From Capitulum mitella (Eukaryota > Arthropoda > Thecostraca > Pollicipedomorpha > Pollicipedidae): 64,000 bases of DNA. The notes below the pieces were generated by a model. That model was given only the letters and a program-made list of their open reading frames with translations. It was not told the DNA's origin and did no database searches. The first letter of the stretch is position 1; every line of letters begins with the position of its first letter. Shown piece by piece: positions 56,201-64,000 of this stretch. The DNA is taken from positions 29,064,923 through 29,128,922 of the forward strand of contig CP099847.1 in assembly GCA_030062745.1 (NCBI GenBank), written 5' to 3'. The translations under genes were made by a program, and so were the position numbers.

Positions 56201-58816
56201 TTGAGGAATAGCTCAGCTGTTCAAGCTTAATCAGTCACGGCGACAAATTCCATGGCTCTCCGTCGTTCAAGAAACCACTATCTATCCTTTTGTCACGAAG
56301 CTGCTTCAGAACCGCCCAGGACGGGTTTATGGTCCACCAGTGCTGTCGAGCCGGCGACAATGAGAGGGCGCGATGTGACTGAGCCGCACACCGGCCATTC
56401 GGTCAGCGATATCGCCGGCATCTTGTCCGGTAGCAGCGATTTTTCAGCCGTCATTTTTATCTGGTCGCTGCCGTGACAGCCGATTGAACGTAAACAACGG
56501 ATCCGTTCGGCTCCGGTTATAGCGCATTCGGTAGCTGCGAATATCTCGCAGCTATCGAAAAGCTGGCGTTGTTCAGCTTTCATTGCAGCTGCGGATGTGA
56601 TATCGGCAATTTTTGCACGGCCGCCATTTTGGTTTGCGTTCTGTCGAGACCGGTCACCGTAGACTGGTCTGCAGGCGGGTGATGCAGTGTTTAAGGCGAG
56701 TCAGGATCAGGTCAAATTCACATTTCGATAATCAGAATTACTGGATGTGGCAATGGAGGCTCATCTTTCGAACAAAATTTACAAACCCACCCAGCGACTG
56801 CCTCCTGCGCAGAACCGCGTAACTCACTACCGGAGCCTGGCGCATCATGGTCGTGTTCCTTCGGCAGGAACATGAGTCGCAGCGACGCCAGGCGCATGTG
56901 CATCAGACGAACGCTCGGCTGCGCGAAATGCTTCATCCCTTTGCTCATGGTTGGAGATTCCCGAAAAACTTCGGGGAGGCCCACAAAGGCTTTCAGATCG
57001 TTTCTTTCCAGTCATTGCCATGGGCCTAATGTTAAAACTCCTGAGTACTGGGGGAGGGGTCCGGAACCCCCATCCCCCGGGATTGCCAGCTATGCCTTTG
57101 CTTATGGCAAACCGCTATGCGATAATATCGCATGACATCCATATGACATAAAACCGATAAAATGTATCCAAAAATGACCCAGATTCTTGTGACAATTAAA
57201 TGCCTCCGCACGAGAAGCTAGAACAGCAGAATATTGTTTACAATCAGGAAAATACATCAAATGGTCTGTGAAAGGTTACTCCTTACTTCGGTGGAACTCA
57301 TTTGTTTTAAACAAAGCGATTCCAAGCATCGAAAGGAAGTTTCTAAACCATGCTTGTACCATTCCCGGTAAAACTTGGCCATTGTACACTGCACATCATT
57401 ATAAGCTTAAAAAAACTTCCAACGTCTGTGTACTGTAGGCCAACTTTTACTGGTCCTCGTACCGGATTCTTCAGCTTTGCTCCCAGTGACAAAAAAGTGT
57501 GCGATCATGTCGGCTATCATTCGCGCTTTCCACCTGATCTCAGCGCAACAATTTTTCAAAAAAAACTTTCCTGAGGGCCCTTTTAAAAAAAAAACAGCAT
57601 TTTGTGGTAAAATCGCAGATACAAAACCGAGAGAAAGAGATCAGTCTGTAACTGCGATTAAATTGGCGACAAGTATCGCTGCTGCTGGACGAGAGGCTGG
57701 CGACATCGCCGGCCAGTGTGTGGCGGCATGATCCTTCTTTGGGACCGAACGGAATTCTAGTCTGTACATAAATCGTCCAGTTTTGTCGCTAAAAGGACGG
57801 TTATGACTCGGCTTTTCGTGCTGAAGGAACCGTTGGTCATGTGCAGGCTGTATTAGCCAGCAGCAAGCCTAATGCCTCAGCAGGCACGCGATGAGATCAG
57901 ACGGTGGCTGCCGCAGTCCCGACAGCAGATCCAGCACTGGTTACCCACAGAATGACTTCCTTCAGCGACAGACCACGGCCGCGACAGCGCCTCGTCCAGC
58001 ACGAGCCCCACCGCCGCGACCCACGAACAGGGCGGGGTGAAGCCGCCACCTCCTTCCCAGAGTATCTGCAGCCCATCCACGGGACGTGACCTGCGCCATC
58101 GTCCGTTCTCACGGCCGGCCACCGGGCGGCCTCCGTCCGACGGCAGCCATCAGGACCGGGCCGCTCGACCCCGCCCAGTGAGGTAGGAGCCGGCCGGACC
58201 GCGGCCGGCCCCAGCGGCCTCGGCCGAAGGTCGCTGAACCCGCCGCCACCGGCGCGCCGCGAGAGGCCGTAACATAAACAGGCGGCTGTTGTGACGCGCC
58301 GGCCCGCCGCTGAGCGGGCCTCGTAAAGCGAGTCGTCACGGCCCGCCCCGGGCGCCGGCGTCGTTAGCGTGGCCCGCGCTCTCGGTGTCGTCGAGGACGC
58401 TAGTTAGCTGCGACGTGAACCCAGTCGTCCAGCGGCATTTGCCGGGTAGGTGCCCGCGTCGGATGCGGCTCTCCGCGGTTGGGTCTTTTCTAATGCTTTT
58501 AAACGATTTTTTCCATTTCTGTCAGGACTGACTTTCTCTCAGGACATACGTGCTGTGATATTGTTCGACAATATCCTTCAAAGTGATGTTCAGTTCAGTC
58601 GTAACCATTTCCATACGCGGAACTCACCTTCTCTATGCTGGGCACATCCTGAACGTAGTATCCCTGCTTCTTGATGTTGTTGGGCTTGTTGAGGAACTTG
58701 CGATGCAGCCGAGCCGCGTAGTGATCCTGGGGCGCCTGGGCGTAGACGGGCAACACTAGGGTGGTGCTGATCAGGCTCAGCAGAGCCAAGCCCAGTACTT
58801 GTTCACGTCGCATCAT
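50146..58816 (-). CDS. Gene A: seven-exon secreted protein, 310 aa, six-cysteine C-terminal region
   Basis: Seven exons on the minus strand join in frame through GT-AG introns (five phase 0, the last phase 2) into 310 residues. Residues 1-26 form a signal peptide ending near VYA/QAP. A basic stretch follows, then a Gly/Pro-rich linker (about 64-86), two related helical segments (about 87-118 and 119-159), a helical core (160-231), and a region with cysteines 244, 250, 256, 267, 300 and 307. The protein is probably exported and disulfide-bonded. The core (VMAKQ, MNLVEALKTSFS, RSLG) matches my memory of uncharacterised secreted proteins conserved in insects and crustaceans. I know of no assigned function and no gene name. 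The start was set at the ATG pair just after a CAG acceptor-like site. A further non-coding 5' exon is possible, perhaps in the GC island near 60-61 kb. The introns hold GC islands, E-box clusters and no recognised second gene. Confidence 0.87.
50732..50743. promoter_or_regulatory. Palindromic E-box GGTCACGTGACC in gene A intron 6
   Basis: A perfect 12-bp palindrome containing CACGTG and the GTCACGTGAC (CLEAR-type) core bound by MITF/TFE-class bHLH factors. It is itself framed by CCGCCGCC and GGCGGCGG arms in a GC island. Function is inferred from the motif only. Confidence 0.4.
51271..51389 (-). CDS. Gene A exon 6 (four cysteines)
   Basis: The acceptor is GTTCGCAG/GGC, phase 0, and the donor GGATC/GTAAGT, phase 2, which splits a serine codon. 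It holds four of the six cysteines (DDVC, KSMC, SREC, LFC). Confidence 0.86.
51869..52000 (-). CDS. Gene A exon 5 (core helices)
   Basis: It is bounded by CTGTAG/CTG and GAG/GTGAGG, phase 0-0, 44 codons. It encodes LFSVVMNLVEALKTSF, then RSLHARSLGHRDY, then TMLE. A histidine-rich open frame over the same bases (six His in a row) is a shadow frame: it lacks the high third-position GC. Confidence 0.86.
52397..52480 (-). CDS. Gene A exon 4 (VMAKQ helix)
   Basis: An 84-base phase 0-0 exon bounded by CGGCAG/GGT and GAG/GTAGGT. It encodes 28 residues, starting GVLATVLG and ending VMAKQATE. Too short to stand alone; it is supported by frame continuity with exons 3 and 5. Confidence 0.85.
53403..53525 (-). 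CDS. Gene A exon 3 (second QIEK helix unit)
   Basis: The acceptor is CTACGCAG/GAG and the donor CAG/GTACGC, both phase 0. It encodes 41 residues beginning EAGFSWAK and containing PQIEKNDDP. The W-x-K, Q and QIEK-x-D positions line up with exon 2, so the two look like a duplicated exon pair. Confidence 0.87.
55096..55260 (-). CDS. Gene A exon 2 (Gly/Pro linker and first QIEK helix unit)
   Basis: The acceptor is ATCCAGCAG/GAT and the donor GGG/GTGAGT, both phase 0. It encodes 55 residues: DDLGYGP, a Gly/Pro linker, then an amphipathic helix starting INWSK and ending TQIEKVDSG. The second half is paralogous to exon 3. Third codon positions are almost all G or C, unlike the flanking introns. Confidence 0.87.
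55282..55510. promoter_or_regulatory. Cluster of CRCGTGAC boxes just upstream of gene A exon 2
   Basis: CAGTCGCGTGACAGAGGAG, CAGTCACGTGACAGAGAATT, CAGTCGCGTGACACC and CAGCCACGTGACGTGGG occur within 230 bases, the first two followed by TCAGAC. It could be a worn tandem repeat or an intronic E-box enhancer. Confidence 0.4.
58628..58816 (-). CDS. Gene A exon 1 (signal peptide)
   Basis: It encodes residues 1-63: MMRRE, then a hydrophobic run, then VYA/QAP as a likely cleavage site, and ends at SIEK. The donor is AAG/GTGAGT, phase 0. The ATG pair directly follows TTACAG with a pyrimidine-rich tract before it, so an upstream non-coding exon may splice exactly at the start codon. The alternative start three codons further out (MLQ) would then be intronic. 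Confidence 0.85.
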
Positions 58817-59500
58817 CTGTAACATCAGTGGGGAGCAGTCAGTAGAATTGCCGATCGAGCTCTAAGAGGTTAAGCACGGTGCTTATCCACCTCCGGCTGA
58901 TGAAAGGAGGGAGCAACGGCTTGCATCAGATACTAATCAAACCCGTATTATCCTGCACCCGTTCATCTCAGTTTTGCACCAGCCAGAGGGAAACTTCGTG
59001 AGACCGAGTGTCGGCCGGGCTGAAGGCCAGCTCATCGTTCGCTCGCCGCATTTGATTAGTGATAACGCAGACACGACAGGGATGTCGATTTGTATTTTTG
59101 TCCGGGCCATGACCCTCATTGTGGGTCTCGGCCCCTCCAAAGCCGATTTCCCCTCCCCAAAGCTTTTTTGAACAAGCTGTTAATTACTAAAATGATGACC
59201 GCAATAGACAACAGGCAGAACGTATGGAATCCCCCGAATGACCTAAACATTTAGTTTTACGTAAACGGTAAAACATGCGGCTAGTGACTTATTTAGTTAT
59301 TTGATAAATGAGAAAACAAATGCAAAATGCTGTCCCTCAAAATAAAGGAAGTCAAATTCGTTGAGAAACCCACTTTTCAGGAGGTTAAAGTTACCGGGCC
59401 CTAGCTCACCCCTCCCCACCATCACTCCCAAAGAACGAAACCCCTGAGACATGATCGGCCAACCCTCGGCTACACCATGGTACGGGACGGGTTTAGTCCA

Positions 59501-60100
59501 TCATTTAGGTGCGCTAAGTATAGAAGTTGAATTGGTTTGGAACAAAAATCGAACAAAAATCCTAATTGTCTTGAAAGCATTGCTTTTATCTACAAGTATG
59601 TTCGGCGTATTTGGCCCATTGTTCTTGCATTTCATGATTTCATTTTTTGCACGAAATACCATTAGATGCCATTTCAGCCGAATACATCCGGCAACAATTT
59701 TTCCAGTGCTTTGAATGCCAGAGATGACCCAGAACCACTGCACCACCTTTTGAAAAGTTAGTTCAGTGTGACATCCCCGTGCATTGCCGCCGACACGCCA
59801 GACGTCACTGAACTCTCGAGACACATCGAAAGGGTCTTGCACTACTCCTGCACCCTGCCGTTTGGTCTGGAAACGACACAGCAAGAGCACGGCGACGGCA
59901 CGAGTCTGTTTGCTGCCAGCTATGAAGAGGTAGCTGACTGTGAATGTTGGAGAAGCCTGCTCCTTGAAATCCACCGAGTCGTTTATACCAGTAATGCGCT
60001 CGTATTGTATGACTGATAGCAGGGGCACAACATTACTTTTTGCTAGCAATACACGGCGCACCAAATCCTCGTTGAAGACAAGGGGAAGAGTGACATGCAC
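59501..60100 (-). other. Unidentified 199-codon open frame
   Basis: The longest open frame outside GC islands and retroelements (HVTLPLVFNEDLVRRV onward, stop after SAPK). The complementary plus frame 59768-60016 also looks protein-like (SRHIERVLHYS, EEVADCECW). One of the two may be real or an old transposon. The strand cannot be decided by eye. Confidence 0.22.
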
Positions 60101-60239
60101 TGAGGACTATTGCATTCTGTAGTCACAACATTTGTTTCACGGCTCAGCGCTGCTTCTCGGCAATAGTTCACATTCAGTATCGTGCTTTGCACTGCACTCC
60201 TCAGCATAACGAGCAGCCCGCTCAGCACAGCCACAGGCG

Positions 60240-61720
60240 CCGACTCCGAGAACCGCCTCCCCTAAGAACTTCCCGGAACCCGGCAGTGTGGGGACGGGTC
60301 GGCGCGGCCCAGCAACTGACCTGGATCGAGCCCGGAAGGCCGGCTGCAGCAGCGCGGCGGCGGTCGCCGGCCAGCCGCGGCGGCAGCCGCCGCCGCCACC
60401 GCCGCCGCGACCTACCGCGGGGTCAACGACCCTTGGCGGCCCGGCGCCGGGCGCTGGCCGCCGCCGTCGCAAAAAGTCGCCACCGAGAGCACGGCAGACG
60501 CGCGGCCGACACGGTACCGCCGCCCGGCAGATGGCCGCCGGCCGCCGCCGGGTCCCGTTGGCAGTCTGCGGCGGCGGCAGCGGCGGCCGGGGAGCGGGCG
60601 CCGGCGGCCGGCGGCGCGGCGGGCCGAACCACCACTGCCGGGCGGCGGCGGCGCGGCCGCCGGCTGACTCAGGGCGGCAGGCGCCCTTTGTCCGCCCCGG
60701 CCGTGCAGGAAGAACGGCCGCGGCACGGCCGGGAAGCCCACGCCCGCCGCCGGACGGAAACGGAAGCTCGGAGAGGCGGAGGCTGGCGCGGCGGCGGGCT
60801 TCCCCGCTACTCACCGCCGGACGGAGCCGCCATCCCGCGCCTGAGGCGTCGCCCGGGAATTCGCGGCAGGGCGGCACGCTTCGAGCCTTCAGACCGCGCA
60901 GCCCGGACTGAGGAGAGTCTCAAGACCGCGCCGACCGCCGCGGCCTGACGGCGAAGAGCGGCGGCCGGTCGCGCCAGCGTCGCCCGCGCCGCCGCGGCCC
61001 CGTCCGGTTCCGCGTGAACCTCGCCAGGCGACCGCGGCGCCAACGGTTTACCGACCCGCGGCGGGCGGCCGACCGGCGGCCGCCGGTTCTTGCGCGGCTC
61101 CGGTTCCCGCGCGACCGCCGGTTCTTGCGCGGCGCCGGCCGGTTCGGCTGACCCACATCAGACCTCGGATTCCGCGCGGCAGTGCCGGTTTGGCTGCAAA
61201 ACGCCGCCGTAACGGTCTCAAAGCGGTAGCCGCGACCGTCGATGGACGCGCCGCTGTCCGGCTCGCCGTCAAAGAGGAGGCGGAGGGGGGGGGGACGACG
61301 CGGATCTGGCTTGCTGGGCCTGAGTCGACTCAATAGCACGGGCTGCGAGCGATGAAGCGGAGGACGGTGTCTGGAAGTTGTCGAGCGCTCGGCTGCGTCG
61401 CGTGAGCGCCCTCTGGCGGCGCCGCTGCCCGCCGCAGCCGGACTCCAGAACAATCCATTACCGCCGAGACCGTTACGCCCGCCCGGCGGCCGGCGCGCCG
61501 GCGGGAGAAATTCGCCGGCTCCGGCGTCGCGGGAGTAGGGCGCCGCTCCGGCCGCCTGCGCCGCCGCCGCGCCAGCTCGCGCGAGGCTCTGCCGATCGGC
61601 GTCGAGACGCGAGGGACGGCGCCTCACCTCGGCTCGGACGAGGGACGGCTTCTCACCTCGGCTCGGACGAGGGACGCGAGACGGGCGTCAGAGGGCCAAG
61701 CTGTCCACGACCGATATGGG
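60240..61720. promoter_or_regulatory. Large GC/CpG island
   Basis: About 1.5 kb rich in CCG and CGG, with long open frames on both strands that reflect the base composition. It lies 1.4 kb upstream of gene A's first coding exon, so it may hold the gene A promoter or a non-coding first exon. No protein here can be recognised. Confidence 0.4.
61611..61672 (+). repeat. Two-unit direct repeat
   Basis: TCACCTCGGCTCGGACGAGG occurs twice about 30 bases apart, in the same GC island as the 62-bp minisatellite. Confidence 0.6.
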
Positions 61721-61799
61721 ATGCGGCGGTGAGAGTTCGTCAGCCGCTGGCGCCTTCCGAACTCTCTGGATGGGCCCGATGTCGCGGGTGCTTTCATTT

Positions 61800-62025
61800 C
61801 CACCTGCAGTCCGCGCAAGATGTAAGACCTCTCCTTGCAGTCTGCGCGAGGTCGGAACTCTGCCTGCAGTCTGCCCGAGGTCGGAGCCCTCTGTCCGCAC
61901 TCTGCGCGAGGTCCGAACTCTCTGCCTGCAGTCTGCCCGAGGTCGGAGCCCTCTGTCCGCACTCTGCGCGAGGTCCGAACTCTCTGCCTGCAGTCTGCCC
62001 TCCGCCCGAGCCCTCCGCCCGCAGG
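61800..62025 (+). repeat. 62-bp minisatellite with 31-bp substructure
   Basis: TGCCTGCAGTCTGCCC recurs at 61861, 61923 and 61985, and inside each unit TCTGCCCGAGGTCGGA alternates with TCTGCGCGAGGTCCGA. Since 62 is not a multiple of three, the long open frames across it change reading from unit to unit and are not repeat proteins. Confidence 0.8.
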
Positions 62026-62029
62026 TCTG

Positions 62030-64000
62030 CGCCGTTCCTGCCGCCAACTGCGCGGCGCGGGTTTCGGCGTGCAGGCGCGTGGCAGATGCGGCCGTGCCTG
62101 GCACTGCAGAGGTCAGCAGCGCCGAGCAGGCTTACGGGAAAGCTGATCTCCGAGCCCGGCTCCATCCGGCGTACAGCTGGGGCGAGTCCGCCCCGCTTTG
62201 ATCTCGAGCTGCCGGCGTTCGGGCCACGCGCCGGACCACGACATCTCGTGACCATGTGTCAGCGGGATCATAGCGCCCGGCCGGAACGCTCGACAGGCTG
62301 GTTAACATGACTGGAGAGGTTTGGCCTGTCAGGGCGACTGGCACCATGGGCGGAGTCTTCAGAAGATTCAAGCTTGTTTTCTGCGGGTGGCACTGTCCAC
62401 GTCTATGGGAAGCTAATAAATGACGTATGCAGGCAGCCCACCGTAGTAAGGGGGACTTGGTTGCACTGGCAGCTAACAAAGCGGACCAACTCTCCGAGCA
62501 CGTAAACAGCATAGCATGATGTGTCGTCCGTAAAGCCCTTGGCGGCACGATACATCCTTGGTAATAACCAACACATCTTGGACTCCTAGAGATCACGAAA
62601 CCTAAGCATGCATCTCAGCAGGCAACCACCTGTACTGCCCCAGCTCTGAGCAAACACTGGGATAAACGCGCCAAGGGAAAACATTTGACCCCAGCCCCAG
62701 CGCTCCCCAAAGAAACGTTCTCATCCGCGACAGCCTTCCCCTCTGGGAAGTCTCGCGCACCGCTGCTCTTTGCTACAAGACATTCATGCGGACGTTGTGA
62801 CAAACCGCTTCCTAACGACGTTGTCTTCAGCAGACCCATTCTCGGAGAGAGGGGACATTAAGAAGGACGTGCCGGCCAGCCGGGCGGCGGCGCCGGTGGG
62901 AGCGTCGCAACGTCGACGTGCCAGGGGCGCGGCGCCACCGCCGGGCGGTGTCAGGTGACGTCTGCGTCACCGACGGCTCGTTCGCCGCAGCTGGGCAGCA
63001 CGCGACGGTTGCCAGCCCGCTGCCCTGCGGCCAGCGCCACCGTGAGAACCGTCGCCAGCCGGGACTGGGCGTACCAGGGCCCCTCCCCTGGCGCCTGGCG
63101 GCCGGCGTTCAAGCAGCCGACTCGAGTGCCCTGGACGTGTCGGGCGCTGATCGGGGAGGATAGCCCAAACTGCCGCGACGACGGACGTCGTAAGGCCGCG
63201 TGCGCTTCCGGCTCTGAACGGCAGCCGCTCTTGCGTGGAGCCCTGATGCCGCCCGTAGGGCCGCCGCCCTTGCAGTTCAAGAGCTGTCATCGCCAGAAGC
63301 ATAAAGACTTATTCCATTTGGTGGCTTCGCATGCGTGACGCCAACTTCTGGGCGCAAAATAGCAACGGCGCCAGCAAAAAATGTCATAATCTGAAGTCAA
63401 GGGCACCAGCCACATCAAAAAACTTTGCTATTGAGGTGCAAAAATGCTCCAATAGCAGTTAAGTATGATCGCTGATAGCCACGAACCGGTGACAGTCATT
63501 TCCTTGTTGTCTGGGTATGTAAGGCATATCACGTGACCAGTCTGAGGAGGGTACCCTACAGAGCGTGGCAGGGGAGGCAATCCGTTTGCGGGTAGCAACA
63601 GCAGCCAAACAGCGCCGACTACGCTAGTAGTAAATCACCAACGTCGCGCGAGAACCGCCGCAGCCCGAGTACCGCGTCACGAACACGTATCATTAGTGGA
63701 CACGCCATGCCGGGCTCGGAGACGTCATGGCCTCCCTCGAGGGGGGGGGGGCGACGACGGCCCCTCCGGCAGACGGTCCAGCGACTCCGGCTGGCGCTTA
63801 CCGGTAGCGTTGCTCTCGTCAGCTGACGCTGGAGTTGCGCGGTGGTCGAGGAGGCGTCCGACCCTCTCACGACTGCGGCGGTGCGATTACTGACCGGCGC
63901 GCGCGCCGCCGCCGCCACGCTGCTCGCCTCTCGCCGGCGCTACTTCCTACTGGCCGCCGCTCCGCCGCGAGCTTTCACCGCGAGCCGCCCGGGAAGCGAC
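62030..64000. other. Unassigned GC-rich region
   Basis: Open frames occur on both strands at 62.1-62.6, 62.9-63.3 and 63.6-64.0 kb. The minus frame ending at 62951 (PWYAQSRLATVLTVALAAG) has fair codon bias but no splice support. No confident gene. Confidence 0.35.

Noticed and set aside
56195-56280. tRNA-like boxes (TAGCTCAGCTG, then GTTCAAGAAAC)
   Set aside because: The A-box is good but the B-box is poor and no cloverleaf with acceptor stem can be drawn.
60137-60948. Long open frames of about 250 codons on both strands
   Set aside because: Arg/Pro/Ala/Gly-rich readings with no domain, produced by a GC-rich island that has few stop codons in any frame.
61378-62310. 310-codon open frame with repeating ARSELS/EVGALCPH-like text
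   Set aside because: The repeat period is 62 bases, not a multiple of three, so the protein repeat is a by-product of a minisatellite.
1-64000. CRISPR arrays, bacterial operons, rRNA genes
   Set aside because: None present. The sequence is eukaryotic and the repeats found are satellites, microsatellites and transposons.

Overview
The window looks like nuclear DNA of an arthropod, and a crustacean (perhaps barnacle-like) is my best guess. The reasons are spliced genes with short GC-rich exons (third codon positions mostly G or C) set in AT-richer introns of hundreds to thousands of bases, GT-AG splice sites, secreted protein families with an arthropod flavour, and a dense load of piggyBac-type, hAT-type, CR1/L2-type and Penelope-type transposon remains. 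No bacterial operon, CRISPR array, rRNA or convincing tRNA was seen. The species call is inference.

All genes that could be assembled lie on the minus strand. Gene A (50.1-58.8 kb) is complete: seven coding exons join in frame into a 310-residue secreted protein with a signal peptide, tandemly duplicated amphipathic helix exons and a six-cysteine C-terminal region. Gene B (29.7-31.4 kb, 5' end not found) encodes a Tyr/Gln/Ala-rich then Gly-Tyr-rich secreted structural-type protein with a hydrophobic segment. Gene C shows only a putative last exon (37.0-37.15 kb). Gene D (about 7.3-15.0 kb) begins with a clear signal-peptide exon behind a TATA-like box. It either reads on as a 69-residue cysteine-rich peptide or splices to a well-supported exon at 11.0-11.2 kb.

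Region by region: 1-5 kb is unassigned. A hAT-type MITE lies at 5.1-5.3 kb, followed by a GC-rich open frame. Gene D and a TTAA-flanked element (7.8-9.0 kb) occupy 7-15 kb. A nest of three piggyBac-like MITEs lies at 15.7-19.3 kb and a 73-bp satellite at 20.8-21.0 kb. A dead CR1/L2-like retrotransposon carrying a 2A-like peptide lies at 21.5-26.1 kb. Gene B follows at 29.7-31.4 kb, gene C's last exon and a GC island at 37-38 kb, and a 145-bp satellite at 40.4-41.1 kb. Penelope-like fragments with a hammerhead-like motif fill 41.4-44.8 kb. Another piggyBac-like MITE lies at 45.2-46.4 kb, and a TATA-box promoter with a GC island at 48.8-49.3 kb. Gene A runs to 58.8 kb, and GC islands, a 62-bp minisatellite and unassigned open frames fill the rest.

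The genes do not form a pathway that can be read from sequence. What A, B and probably D share is a secretion signal or a secreted, low-complexity composition, which suggests extracellular or cuticle-associated roles (inference). Exon ends were read by eye from splice consensus and frame. Transcript data would settle them.
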